Shown piece by piece: positions 45,508 through 55,213 of a stretch of 64,000 nucleotides of DNA. Within the stretch, counting starts at the first letter, position 1. Each line of letters starts with the position of its first letter. The translations under genes were made by a program, and so were the position numbers. The notes below the pieces were generated by a model. That model had not been told where the DNA came from. It searched no databases and saw nothing but the letters and a program-made list of their open reading frames with translations. Source of the stretch: CAWDYA01 sp963806495. Lineage in GTDB: Bacteria; Acidobacteriota; Polarisedimenticolia; JACPZX01; DASXTC01. The stretch spans positions 434,001-498,000 of the forward strand of contig CAWDYA010000008.1 in assembly GCA_963806495.1 (NCBI GenBank). The letters are read 5' to 3'.

Positions 45508-47922
45508 ATGACCATTCCGAAGCGATGGACGCTCACCACCGTTCGCCCCGCCGACGTGGACCTTTCACGCCCGGCCCGGGCCCACCCGGCCCGCCGCGTA
45601 CCATCCGGATGGCTTGGTCGCATCGTGTTCCTCCTGGTCCCGCCTGTGGCGCTGCTCCTCCTCCTGGCGGCGGGCCTCGTCCATCATGTCTACTTCGACC
45701 GGACCGGTCTCCCCGACCTCGAGGCTTTCCTCCGCTTCGAGCCACCCGGAATCGGAGAGGTATACGACAGCCAGGGCAAGACCCTGATCGAGTTGGCGCG
45801 GGAGTACCGCCGGATCGTCTCCTACGAGGACGTCCCACTCATCCTGCGTGAGGCCATCCTCGCGGCCGAGGACAAGAACTTCTTCTCCCACTCAGGCGTG
45901 GAGTATCGCTCGCTGCCACGTGTCGTCGAAAAAACGGCCGTGTACTCGCTGGCCGCATGGTGGAATGGCGATGGACTCCGGCTGCACTTCCCCCAGGGGG
46001 GATCGACGCTCACGCAACAGCTCGTCCGCTGTTATTTCCTTCAGGATCTGACATTGCGCGAGAGCGGCGACGCATCGCTCGGCGAAGGGCTGACCTTGAG
46101 GGTTCTCTCCGCGGGCCTTGGTGTCCGGGCCACGAACAAGCTCGTTCGGAAGCTGGAGGAGGTTCGCCTGACGCTCTGGCTGGAGGAGGAGATGCAACGC
46201 CGCTACGGATCGCAGCAGCAGGCCAAGCGTGAGATCTTCGCCCGCTACGCAAGCTTCATCTATCTGGGGCACGGCCGGTACGGGTTTTCCGCAGCCTCCG
46301 ATTACTACTTCGGCAAGCCCCTGTCGAGTTACACCTCCGACGACGCGGGCAAGGCGGCCCTCCTGGCCGGGATCAGCAAATCGCCCGGAGTCTACGCTCC
46401 GGTGCCCGGCGATGCGCGGCCTCTGCGCCGCCGAAACGAGATCCTCGCGCTCATGGCAGGCAATGGATACATCTCGGACGGGCTTGCCAGACGCTCCCAG
46501 GCGGAGCCGATCCGGGTAGCGGCGCGCAGCCTGGTCAAGACGGATGCTCCCGGTGCGATCGCCGGTGTCCTCGAGGAGTTGAGGCAACACGGCGGGAGCC
46601 GCTTCGGGGTCGAGGACCTGTTCCAGGGGCGGATCGTGGTCCACTCCACGGTCGACGGACGCGTGCAGACGATCGTGAACGAGGCTCTGGAGAACGGGCT
46701 TGCCCGCTACGAGGAGCGGCACCACATGTCGAAAAGCCTCATTCAGGGGTCGGTAGTGGTGCTGCGCAACGCGGATGCGGGAATCCTCGCCGAAGCGGGC
46801 GGGCGAACGGTCTACAAGGAACGCGCCACACGATATTCCGATCTGAACCGCGTCACCGGCTCGTTGCGGCAGTCGGGCTCCGCATGGAAGCCCATTGTCT
46901 ATCTGGCCGCCTTCCGCCAGGGACTCAGCCTCGACACGACGGTGCCAGACGAGCCGATCAATGTGCCCCTGGGGAGCGCCCCGGGAGTGAAGTGGATCGC
47001 CAACTACGACCACGAGTTCAAGGGGCCTATTCCGGTTCGCCAAGCGCTGGCCGAGTCACGCAACGCGGTAGCCGTGTGGATCGCCCGTGAGATCGGGGTA
47101 GACGAGGTCAACCGGACCGCGCGGGAGATGGGAATCCGCACGCCGCTGCACCGCTACATCAGCACGGCGCTGGGTGCGTCGGAGGTGCGTCTGCTCGAGC
47201 TGGCCGGCTCCTATCGCGTCATGGCTTCTGGGACCCTGATCGACCCGCACATCATCGACCGCGTGACCGAGACGTCCAGCGGGCTGGTGCTCTACGAAAC
47301 ATCCCGCACCGTGCCGGAGATCGGCCCAAAAGGCCCAAGCCTCGCCGAGCTGAGCCTGATCCAGGAGGGGTTGCGCGGGGTGGTTCGCCTCCCAGGAGGC
47401 ACGGCCCACGCCCTGGACGATCCCGACTTCCCCATCCCCGTGATGGGAAAAACCGGAACGACGAGCGACTTCCGCGACGCGCTGTTCATCGGCTCCACCT
47501 ACGGGCGTCTGGGGGTCACGGTAGCGGTCCGGATCGGATTCGACGACAATCGCACACTCGGCCAAAGGGAGACCGGCTCGCGCGCTGCCCTGCCGATCTT
47601 CCGGGAGATCATGCTCCGTCTGTATCACGACCAGCTCCTGGGGCCCCCACCGCAATTCCCCTGCGAGATCGAAGCGCGTATTGATGAGTACCTCGCGATA
47701 ACTGCCGCGACAAAGGCGCAGCATGGCAGAGCGCTAGCAGCCGACGGCGGTTCGGCCTTCGAACCGAAACAGCAACCTGGTATTCGCCTCTGTCGCGAGA
47801 GGAGCTCAGGGGACGAGAGTATCGTGGACTCGAAGCTCCCTGGCCCGGCCTGGCCCCTCGCAGGCGCTATTCCCGGGCACGATGGCGTTAACGTCACCCG
47901 GCAGAAGCCGGAGATGGAGTGA
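45508..47922 (+). CDS. Class A penicillin-binding protein (transglycosylase/transpeptidase)
   Basis: About 804 residues from the ATG at 45508. One N-terminal membrane anchor (IVFLLVPPVALLLLLAAGLV, residues ~39-58). The GT51 domain has the catalytic Glu121 in AILAAEDKNFFSHSGV and the GGSTLTQQLVRCYFLQ motif. The transpeptidase domain has SAWK of SGSAWKPIVYLAAF (SxxK), SRN of LAESRNAVAVW (SxN) and KTGTTSDFRDALF (KTG). The C-terminal ~90 residues after PIFREIMLRLYHD are not conserved. It polymerises and crosslinks peptidoglycan. The start lacks a clear ribosome site. Confidence 0.9.
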   Translation: MTIPKRWTLTTVRPADVDLSRPARAHPARRVPSGWLGRIVFLLVPPVALLLLLAAGLVHHVYFDRTGLPDLEAFLRFEPPGIGEVYDSQGKTLIELAREYRRIVSYEDVPLILREAILAAEDKNFFSHSGVEYRSLPRVVEKTAVYSLAAWWNGDGLRLHFPQGGSTLTQQLVRCYFLQDLTLRESGDASLGEGLTLRVLSAGLGVRATNKLVRKLEEVRLTLWLEEEMQRRYGSQQQAKREIFARYASFIYLGHGRYGFSAASDYYFGKPLSSYTSDDAGKAALLAGISKSPGVYAPVPGDARPLRRRNEILALMAGNGYISDGLARRSQAEPIRVAARSLVKTDAPGAIAGVLEELRQHGGSRFGVEDLFQGRIVVHSTVDGRVQTIVNEALENGLARYEERHHMSKSLIQGSVVVLRNADAGILAEAGGRTVYKERATRYSDLNRVTGSLRQSGSAWKPIVYLAAFRQGLSLDTTVPDEPINVPLGSAPGVKWIANYDHEFKGPIPVRQALAESRNAVAVWIAREIGVDEVNRTAREMGIRTPLHRYISTALGASEVRLLELAGSYRVMASGTLIDPHIIDRVTETSSGLVLYETSRTVPEIGPKGPSLAELSLIQEGLRGVVRLPGGTAHALDDPDFPIPVMGKTGTTSDFRDALFIGSTYGRLGVTVAVRIGFDDNRTLGQRETGSRAALPIFREIMLRLYHDQLLGPPPQFPCEIEARIDEYLAITAATKAQHGRALAADGGSAFEPKQQPGIRLCRERSSGDESIVDSKLPGPAWPLAGAIPGHDGVNVTRQKPEME

Positions 47923-48017
47923 CCGGAGCCGAGGTTTCCGTCGACTCCGTGAAGGCACACCACGATCGGTTGGTTCCTGCCACTGAAGTATTTACTCTAT
48001 CGAGGCGACACACAATA

Positions 48018-48571
48018 ATGCTTCGCATCTCAAGGGCACTGCTGCTTTCGGCGATTCTGTCGATATTGAGCCCGATCGCCTTGATGGCGGCGACGCCGTC
48101 GACAAGCCCGAACCACGGCGATATGGCGGCGAGCTTCAATGCCGGATTCGTCAGGGCGTTCGACAACCACTTTGACAACCTAAACCCTGTCTTCACCGGA
48201 ACATTCGAGTACTACACGTCCCCGCGTGTTTCCTGGCGGGGCCTGCTCGGCATCATGTCGTTCGATGCCGACCTGCCCGGCAGCCCGAGTATCGACACCA
48301 CGTTCCTGACCGCGAACGTCCTTTACAACTGGGAAGGAGGCCGGATTCACCCGTACGTCACGGGAGGGGTCGGGTTTTACCAGAAGGACGCTCCGTCCAG
48401 CCTGCCCTCCAGGTTCGATCAGACCGTATTCGGCGTAAACGGTGGCGGCGGTATCGACTGGTTCCTCGGAGACCGTTGGGCGCTTGAGTTCGAGGGCACC
48501 TTCACAGCCTGACCGGCGAGAATCCCAACACGGCGCTCCTCGGCACGGTCGCCATCAAGTTCTGGTTCTAG
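48018..48571 (+). pseudogene. Small outer-membrane beta-barrel protein, last strand out of frame
   Basis: Start at 48018; signal peptide ALLLSAILSILSPIALMAA. Barrel strands include NHGDMAASFNAGFVRAFDNH, FLTANVLYNWEGGRIHPYVT and VFGVNGGGGIDWFLGDRWAL, as in eight-stranded OmpA/OmpX-like porins. The frame ends early at 48512 after FEGTFTA. A one-base change near 48500-48505 restores FEGTFHSLTGENPNTALLGT and the ending VAIKFWF with the TAG at 48569-48571. An aromatic terminal residue is what BAM needs, so the repaired reading is the real gene. Confidence 0.72.
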
Positions 48572-48658
48572 CACACAATGCGCCCTGATGCCCCGGATCC
48601 TTCTCCCGGGCCATCAGGAATGCAACACTCGACGGTACACTCACAAGGAGAACTGCCA

Positions 48659-49731
48659 ATGTACAACAGACACTGGTTGAAGACTGCTCTGATCACCGCG
48701 GCGATTCTGTCCTTGCCGATCGCCGCGTACGCCCATACACCGTCCGATGCCCAGCTCACGATGCAGGCAAAGACGGCACTCTACCTCGCCAAGGACGTCA
48801 AGGGAACGGCCATCAACGTGGACACAATCAACGGGCGCGTGACACTCCATGGAACCGTGAACGACGAAAGGAGAAGATGCGCTGCGGCGGAACTGGTGGG
48901 CAAGATAGAGGGCGTCAGTGCGTGAGAAACCTGCTGGAGATCGTGCCGCCTGCCAAGGACCCAGTCAGTGATCAAGCGCTCCGACGACCTCATCAAGCTG
49001 GACATCGAGAAGCGTCTGAAGGCCGACTCATCGCTCGACGACAGCAGCATCACCGTGAGATCCGTGTACAAGGGCGACGTGGTCTTGAGCGGCAAGGCCA
49101 CATCACTGAACGACTACCAGCGCGCCCTGTACTGCGCTGCCACTGCTCCCGGCGTGGATCACGTCGCCTCCGAGATCGAGGTCGTCCAACACGCTATCCG
49201 ACGACGACTTCCGTACGGACAGAGCCAGAAAGGCGGAGACCGATAAGCGAAACATCGGCGGCGTGACCAGCGATCTATGGATCACATCCGCCACCAAAAT
49301 GAAGCTGGCTGTGGATTCCCGCACCCCGGCGACCGAGATCAACGTCGATAGCCGCGACGGGATCGTGACACTGTTCGGCATGGTCCCCACTGAGGACTCG
49401 AAGACCGCCGCAGGCGAGATTGCTCATGGAGTGTCCGGCGTGAAGAGCGTGGACAACCAGATCGAGGTGGTGTCGAGCCGAGAAACACGACATGGTTCAG
49501 GCACGCGATGAGGAAATCCAGGAGGGCGTAAAGAAGGCGCTGACCGATCGCGGCGAGCAGGAGAACGCTGATATCGACGTCGAAGTCAAGAACGGCGTCG
49601 TACGGTTGACGGGCACAGTACCTAGCTGGCAGAGGAATCTCTCCGCCGTCTACGTCGCTCGTTCCGTGACAGGGGTGCGATCGATCCTCAACGAGTTGAA
49701 GGTGACGGACGGGGACGACGTCAAGTCGTGA
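48659..49731 (+). pseudogene. Four-BON-domain periplasmic protein, frameshifted
   Basis: AAGGAG precedes the ATG at 48659. A signal peptide (ALITAAILSLPIAAYA) is followed by four BON domains of ~65-75 residues in tandem. The core of each is visible: INVDTINGRVTLHGTVNDE, ITVRSVYKGDVVLSGKATS, INVDSRDGIVTLFGMVPTE and IDVEVKNGVVRLTGTVPSW. They lie in four frame segments with breaks near 48920, 48965, 49200-49260 and 49490. BON domains bind phospholipid head groups and stabilise the envelope under osmotic stress (OsmY type). Four copies in one chain are more than the usual one to three. The gene is intact only if the shifts are errors. Confidence 0.75.
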
Positions 49732-49850
49732 CCTGGAAGATGCACCACGAAGGCACTCAGGCTCATACAGAAGGTGGCGTGATGGCGGAGGAACATCCTG
49801 CCGTCACGCCACTCCCTTCCTACACCTTCCGCCGCCGCCGAGAGACACTC

Positions 49851-50967
49851 ATGCCTGACGAGCCGAGACCGTCCCCACGAAACCCTCGACATCCGCTCCC
49901 TCTCGCTTGCGGCTCTCGCCGCCATAGCATCAATCTGTTCCTCCGATTTGCCCAGACGGTCTTTATCCCTCTGGCGGTGGGTGTGCTGATCAGTTGCGCT
50001 CTCGGAGCCGATCGTCTCATGGCTCGAAAGACGGTTCGTCCCCCGCAGGTCGGAGCGGTTTTACTGCTTGTCACCCTCGTCGGGGGGACCGGGCTCGGCG
50101 TATTCATGCTGTTCGATGATGCCGTCGCCGTCGTCGGAGAAGCTTCCGGCGGCCGCAAAGAAGCTCGGCGAGACTGTGAAGTATACGTGGGGCGATAGCC
50201 ACGGACTGATGCAGAAGGTGCAGAAGGCCGCCACCGAAATGGAGAACACGAGCAAGGAGGCGGGCGGTCCCGATGCGGTTCGGGAGGGCGTCACGCGTGT
50301 GCAGGTAGAGGAGAAACCGATCAACATCGCCGACTATTTCTGGCCGGGCGGCGCAAAGATGATCTCGGCGAGCAGCGCGATAGTCCTCGTCCTCTTCCTC
50401 GCCTATTTCATGCTGGTGACCGGCGATCTATTCAAACGGAAGATAATGAAGATCGCAGGCTTCTCCGTTCTGAGTCGCAGGATCACGGCGCAGATCCTCG
50501 ACGAGATCGATACGCAAATCGCGAGGTATATGCTCATCCAGATGGTGATGTCGCTCCTCGTCGTCGTGGCCTCGGGCATTCGCATTCTGGTGGATCGGCC
50601 TCGAGCAGGCACCCATCTGGGCGATCGCCGTTGGATTGTTCGCCGCGATACCCTATTTCGGCCCCGCGATCATCATCACAGCCCTCTTCACGATCGGCTT
50701 TCTCCAGTTCGGCACGATCCTGATGGGGCTCTACGTCGCGGGCCTCGCTTTCCTGATCGTGAGCCTGGAAGGGCTCCTCCTCAAGCCCTGGCTCACGATG
50801 CGGGCGGCGCGCATGAACGGGGTGGCGTTGTTTCTGGGGCTCATGTTCTGGGGCTGGCTGTGGGGATTCTGGGGCCTGCTGCTCGCCGTGCCCATGATGG
50901 TGATAATCAAGTCGATCAGCGACCGGATCGAGGCCCTGAATCCCTCGGCGAGCTGCTTGGAGCCTGA
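49851..50967 (+). pseudogene. AI-2E/PerM family transporter, second copy, frameshifted
   Basis: Start at 49851. Pieces in order: FAQTVFIPLAVGVLISCALG and VGAVLLLVTLVGGTGLGVFM; after a shift near 50140, KLPAAAKKLGETVKYTWGDS, VLVLFLAYFMLVTGDLF and YMLIQMVMSLLVVVASG. After a second shift near 50590, WIGLEQAPIWAIAVGLFAAI, PYFGPAIIITALFTIGFLQF and FWGWLWGFWGLLLAVPMMV. A third shift close to the end gives LGELLGA and the TGA at 50967. Topology and motifs match the intact copy at 8275-9315, although the two are clearly diverged. It could be dead or mis-sequenced. The ~270 bp after it hold no gene. Confidence 0.75.
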
Positions 50968-51240
50968 TCGCCGGGAGGTCTCGGGGCATGGTGGCAGCAA
51001 ATGCCCTGTCCGCGTTGCCGAAATGGGTTCAGGGCTTTCCTGAGACCCGATCGAGCCATTTCCCGACCTCGAATCAGCAACATCCCGAATTGCCCGGCCA
51101 CCCGATGTCCGCCGATCACAGAGTGTCTCCTGAATACGAAATCTGCCACGGACGGCACGAGCACCAACCAGTCGCGGCGAGCCGCGGATATGTGAAATGA
51201 TCGCAGGTTGCAGGACCGAGATCGGCCATCAGGCGATGTC

Positions 51241-51480
51241 ATGCCGGTACACGCACTCTCTGGACCGCGCTACCACTTCGGCGCTCTCGAGCCTCACCTC
51301 TCCGCCAATATCATGGAGCTGCACCCCGGCGGGCATCGCGCCCGCCTCGTCCAGGACACCAACCCCCACGCTCATGCTCCTGGCGGAGGCCCGCGGAATA
51401 GCGGGGCTGCCACCCCTTGCGGCGCTCGAGAGCGCCTCCAAGTCCGGCCTGCCGAGTCTCCCGTTCCGGCGCTCGACGGC
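51241..51480 (+). pseudogene. Fe/Mn superoxide dismutase relic, truncated
   Basis: From the ATG at 51241 the frame reads YHFGALEPHLSANIMELHPG then GHRARLVQDTN. This matches the N-terminus of Fe/Mn superoxide dismutases (Y-x-x-x-AL-EPHIS-x-x-x-ME-x-HH-x-KHH). The second His of the paired HH region is lost. After a shift near 51365 the next frame continues TLMLLAEARGIAGLPPLAAL then ESASK, matching the second helical hairpin. Then similarity stops, so the C-terminal half with three metal ligands is missing. Identification is by motif recall. Confidence 0.55.
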
Positions 51481-51528
51481 ACTGATCGATATGACACCGC
51501 GGGAAGACGACCGCACAGGGAGAACACC

Positions 51529-52263
51529 GTGAAAAATCACCTACTGGGCCTGATTCTCTTCGCATGCGTGCTGTCCGCGGTCGGGGCGTCCCCACTGGCA
51601 GCATTCGACACGATTGACCAGGGTATCTACCGGATCAATGGGAAAACCATCGACGATCTGCTGACCCTTCGCGGCCGCACCGACGTGAATGTCCTCCTCC
51701 TCGAGGAGGACAAGACCAAGAGCATTTCCGACATTCACATGAAGCTCCTGCGCCAGTGGGTGGAATCCGGGGGGATCCTCTGGGTGACGGGAGATGGCCT
51801 CGAAAGCTCTCTGGCACAGACAGTCGCGCCTTTCCGTGCCGAATCCTTCGACTTCGTCGGATCCTCCAGTGGCAAGCGAGGCGGCGAGCTCATCGTCAAG
51901 GGGCTGTCTCCCCGCATGACGATCTCCGATCACCTGATTACTGACGGTGTTGACCAACTCTATCTCTTTGCCCGGAGCAAGTTCGACGGCACGGAGCACG
52001 CCGAGCCACTCGTCCAGATGGGCGACAGTGAAGGTAACAGCGGCTGGGTGCTCGCCGCGGTCCCGGTCGGGCGCGGCTTCATGATCCTGGACGGGACGGC
52101 GCGCAAGAAGCACTGGCTCTTCGGCAGGCTGAAGGGATTCGACAAGGATCACCCCAACAGCCTCGAGCAGGAGTCAGGGTGGAACAACTACGACTGGGAC
52201 AAGTTACGCGTCAATGCACGCGACTATGCCCGCGAGACCATGACCGGGGCCCAGACAAACTAG
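51529..52263 (+). CDS. Secreted protein with amidotransferase-like fold (unassigned)
   Basis: 244 residues from GTG 51529, preceded by AGGGAGA. Signal peptide (LLGLILFACVLSAVGASPLA). The domain reads TDVNVLLLEEDKTKSISDIH then KLLRQWVESGGILWVTGDGL. Such strand-helix patterns occur in class I glutamine-amidotransferase-like domains of the DUF4350/DUF4159 sort, without a catalytic Cys here. The later part, GRGFMILDGTARKKHWLFGR, has no family I know. It lies between the superoxide dismutase relic and an M48 protease on the same strand, but 175 bp separate it from the latter. Confidence 0.6.
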   Translation: MKNHLLGLILFACVLSAVGASPLAAFDTIDQGIYRINGKTIDDLLTLRGRTDVNVLLLEEDKTKSISDIHMKLLRQWVESGGILWVTGDGLESSLAQTVAPFRAESFDFVGSSSGKRGGELIVKGLSPRMTISDHLITDGVDQLYLFARSKFDGTEHAEPLVQMGDSEGNSGWVLAAVPVGRGFMILDGTARKKHWLFGRLKGFDKDHPNSLEQESGWNNYDWDKLRVNARDYARETMTGAQTN

Positions 52264-52437
52264 GACGCCGGACCCAACCCACCCCCCACTCCAGTCAGGG
52301 AATGGCACCTGCGGATTCAGGCAGGGCCCTATATCGGATCTCCCCAGGCTGTGCGAAGGTGTAAAGCGCATGGTTCAGGTCCCGCGGCCGGGCCTCAATG
52401 AAACTTTCCCGCGTACAAGTCGGAAGGGGTAGCAGAC

Positions 52438-53982
52438 ATGGCCTTACACAACATTCGACGCCGTCTCGTGACGGGGCTCGCCGTGACGTCGCTGGCGTTC
52501 GCCCTCGGTCCCGCGATGGCACAGACCAGGATCCGGCCGGGTTTCAATCTTTTCTCGGTGCAACAGGATCAGGAAATCGGGCAGCAATCGGCGAGCGACG
52601 TAGAGCAGCAGCTTCCCATCATCAGCAGCAAGGCGGTGAACCGGTACATCAACGCGATCGGCAAGCGCCTGGCGGATGTCGCCCCCGGCGCCGATTTCAC
52701 CTACGAGTTCAAGGTCGTGAACGCCTCGGACATCAATGCCTTCGCCCTACCGGGCGGATACATGTATCTGAACCGAGGCTTGATCGAGGCGGCGGGGTCG
52801 GAAGGGATGCTCGCGGGCGTCATGGCTCACGAAATGGCTCATGTCGCCCTGCGCCACGGGACCAACCAGGCGTCAAAAGCCTATCTCGGGCAGACCGGGC
52901 TCGGAATCCTCGGCGGCCTGATCTCGGGAGACAACAGCTCGACGGAGAAGACCGTGAACGCGGTGGGCGGGTTCGGGATGAACGCACTCTTCCTGAAATT
53001 CAGCCGGACCGACGAGGAGCAGGCCGACATCGTGGGTGCCCAGATGCTAGCGAAGGCCGGCTACGACCCGATGGACATGGTCACCTTCTTCAAGATGCTC
53101 GAGGACGAGCAGCAACGCGAGCCGAGCAAGGTCGAACAGTTCTTCAGCTCTCATCCGACCCCTGGTGATCGCGCTGCCCGCGTGAGGGAAGAGGTGAAGA
53201 TGCTGAAGGTCCGGCCCACGGACCCCGTCGGCGGCTTCGCGAAGATCAACTCCCGACTGCGGAAGATGGCGCCGGCAAAATCGATGCAGGAGCTTGCCCT
53301 GGCGGAGTCAAAGGCTCAGGGAGCCACCTCCGTCGCGAGTTCCTCGAGGTTCGTCGGGCGTGTTGGCGACATCCAGAATGTGGAACGTCCCTCGACGCAG
53401 TACACCACGTTTGAGCAGCGCCGGCAGTTCTTCACCATGGACTACCCGAAGAACTGGAGTGTGTACGAACCGCTGAACGGCAACGGCGTGACGATCGCGC
53501 CGGAAGGCGGGTTTGTGGACACAGGGAATGCGGGAAGAGATCTGATCTACGGGGTGATCGTGAATCACTACGCCCCTTTCAATAATGATGACACCGGTGG
53601 GAGATTCATCGCCCCCGGCAACTCCGGTCAAGGTTTCCTCGCAGCAGGAGGCTCGGGCAGCAGCGACCACACTCAGCTCGCCCGGGCGACGAACGATCTC
53701 CTGGGGGAGATCCTGCGGGCCAACCCCAACCTTCAAATGGTGCCTGACTCGCAGCGAAACGACAGGATCAACGGCGCCGAGGCCCTGTCCGTGGTGTTGT
53801 CGGGTCGCTCCCCCGTCACCCGGGAGGAAGAGCGGGTGACCCTGTTCACACGCGCGCTGCCGGACGACGATGTCATCTACGCGCTGTTCATCGCACCTGC
53901 AACGAACTACAACGAGCTCAGGCCGACTTTCGACCGGATGGTATCGAGCCTGCGCGTCAACGACGAGGCGGCACATCGGTAG
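52438..53982 (+). CDS. M48 family zinc metalloprotease (BepA/YfgC-like)
   Basis: 514 residues, exported (LVTGLAVTSLAFALGPAMAQ). The M48 catalytic domain (residues ~45-255) has HEMAH at 131-135 and the third ligand in RTDEEQADIVGAQML. SSHPTPGDRAARV closes the domain as in BepA-like quality-control proteases. The remaining ~250 residues (FEQRRQFFTMDYPKNWSVYE and on) form a second domain in place of the usual TPRs and are of unknown fold. It probably removes misfolded outer-membrane proteins. GGAAGGGG precedes the ATG. It is 16 bp ahead of a small membrane protein gene and may lead that operon. Confidence 0.9.
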   Translation: MALHNIRRRLVTGLAVTSLAFALGPAMAQTRIRPGFNLFSVQQDQEIGQQSASDVEQQLPIISSKAVNRYINAIGKRLADVAPGADFTYEFKVVNASDINAFALPGGYMYLNRGLIEAAGSEGMLAGVMAHEMAHVALRHGTNQASKAYLGQTGLGILGGLISGDNSSTEKTVNAVGGFGMNALFLKFSRTDEEQADIVGAQMLAKAGYDPMDMVTFFKMLEDEQQREPSKVEQFFSSHPTPGDRAARVREEVKMLKVRPTDPVGGFAKINSRLRKMAPAKSMQELALAESKAQGATSVASSSRFVGRVGDIQNVERPSTQYTTFEQRRQFFTMDYPKNWSVYEPLNGNGVTIAPEGGFVDTGNAGRDLIYGVIVNHYAPFNNDDTGGRFIAPGNSGQGFLAAGGSGSSDHTQLARATNDLLGEILRANPNLQMVPDSQRNDRINGAEALSVVLSGRSPVTREEERVTLFTRALPDDDVIYALFIAPATNYNELRPTFDRMVSSLRVNDEAAHR

Positions 53983-53998
53983 CCGCAAGGAGTAAAAA

Positions 53999-54148
53999 AT
54001 GCTCGGCACTCTGGTAGTTGTTCTGCTTATTCTGTGGGCTCTCGGTCTGGCCACATCCTACACGATGGGTGGCCTGATCCACGTGTTGCTGGTTGTCGCG
54101 GTCGTGGTGGTGCTGTTGCGCCTCATCCAGGGACGGCGATTCGCCTGA
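53999..54148 (+). CDS. lmo0937-family small membrane protein (49 aa)
   Basis: ATG 53999 after AAGGAG; reads MLGTLVVVLLILWALGLATS then YTMGGLIHVLLVVAVVVVLL and RLIQGRRFA. Two short helices around YTMGGLIH are the exact plan of the lmo0937 (DUF5670) family. Function unknown; these genes are commonly stress-induced. Twelve bases separate it from the next small gene. Confidence 0.8.
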   Translation: MLGTLVVVLLILWALGLATSYTMGGLIHVLLVVAVVVVLLRLIQGRRFA

Positions 54149-54160
54149 GGGGGAGTTGGG

Positions 54161-54391
54161 ATGAATGCGATCAAGATTCTGGCGATCGTTCTGATCGTCG
54201 GTGGGATCCTGGGCCTGGCGTACGGCAAGCTCAGCTACCCCACCGAATCGCACCACGCCACGGTGGGGCCGATGGAATTCTCCGTCACCGACACGCAGAC
54301 GGTCAACATCCCGCTCTGGGCCGGCGTATTGGCGGTCGTGGCGGGCGGGATCCTTCTGTTCGTCCCCGCCACCAGGCTGCGGCGCACTTGA
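54161..54391 (+). CDS. Small two-helix membrane protein (76 aa; DUF3185-like)
   Basis: MNAIKILAIVLIVGGILGLA forms helix 1. A short extracytoplasmic segment (YPTESHHATVGPMEFSVTDT) follows, then helix 2 (PLWAGVLAVVAGGILLFVP) and a basic end. The layout and the VGPMEFSVTDTQTVNIP loop resemble small proteins annotated as DUF3185; the name is from memory and uncertain. GGGAGTTGGG precedes the ATG. Part of the run of small envelope genes after the M48 protease. Confidence 0.7.
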   Translation: MNAIKILAIVLIVGGILGLAYGKLSYPTESHHATVGPMEFSVTDTQTVNIPLWAGVLAVVAGGILLFVPATRLRRT

Positions 54392-54514
54392 CCTCGTGCC
54401 GCTTTCCCCCATGTCGCCCTGTCTTGGCGAATCCGGGGTTTTTGAATCAACCGCGGCGAACATCACGGACAGGCAGCCCTGCCGGTGACGCCGCCTAGTT
54501 CGAGGAGATACTCG

Positions 54515-55174
54515 ATGAAACGCATGATTGCACTCGCATCAGGACTTCTGTTCATATCCCTTACGGCCTGTGGAGGCTCCGAGGCCGAGGTCACGGAGCC
54601 GGCAGCCCTGACGCCGCCTGCCGCGTCGCAGCAGCGCCAGACCCACATGGTGACGGTTCCCGCGGGCACGGTGCTGACGCTGGCCCTCGACAATGCTCTC
54701 AGCTCCGACACCGCCATGGTGGGCACCGTCTTCACCGCTACCGTGGTCGAGCCGATCCTGTCCGAAAACAGGGTCGTCATCCCCGCGGGATCCCGGATCG
54801 AAGGGAAAATCACCGAGGCCGTGGCGGCCAAGCGGGGCGCCGGTAACGGTCGCCTCTCGCTCGGGTTCAACACACTGAGTCTTCCCAGCGGGTACAGGAC
54901 CGGCATCGTCGGCTCGTTCCAGGAGGTGACGGAGAGCAAGAAGGGTCGAAACGCCGGCATCATCGGCGGCTCGGCCGCGGGCGGCGCCCTGCTCGGGCGG
55001 ATCCTGGGCAAGAACACCAAGGGGGCTGTCATCGGAACCATCATCGGCGGCGGCATCGGGACAGCGGTCGTCATGGGGAAGGAAGGCATGCAGGCCACAC
55101 TCGCAGCCGACACACCTTTCGAGATCAGGCTCGAGCAAGGCGTCCAGGTCCCCCATGAGCCGTCGGTATCCTGA
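54515..55174 (+). CDS. Glycine-zipper lipoprotein, paralogue 2
   Basis: 219 residues. Lipoprotein signal with LFISLTACGG (lipidated Cys19). A beta-rich domain, VPAGTVLTLALDNALSSDTA then VVIPAGSRIEGKITEAVAAK, is followed by glycine-zipper helices (GIIGGSAAGGALLGRILGKN, TIIGGGIGTAVVMG). It is clearly a paralogue of the minus-strand protein at 9744-10394: SSDTAxVG, VxIPAGxRxxGxxxxV and LGKxTKGAVxGxxIGGGIGTA are shared in order. GAGGAGATACTCG precedes the ATG. An envelope-stress role is inferred from company. Confidence 0.78.
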   Translation: MKRMIALASGLLFISLTACGGSEAEVTEPAALTPPAASQQRQTHMVTVPAGTVLTLALDNALSSDTAMVGTVFTATVVEPILSENRVVIPAGSRIEGKITEAVAAKRGAGNGRLSLGFNTLSLPSGYRTGIVGSFQEVTESKKGRNAGIIGGSAAGGALLGRILGKNTKGAVIGTIIGGGIGTAVVMGKEGMQATLAADTPFEIRLEQGVQVPHEPSVS

Positions 55175-55213
55175 CCCGGGGAACGCACTTCGCCGTATCG
55201 AAGGAGGATTGTG

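Noticed and set aside
49845..50967. Treating the AI-2E-like pieces as separate small membrane genes
   Set aside because: The pieces follow the family topology in order and line up with the intact copy at 8275-9315, so one broken gene is the simpler explanation.
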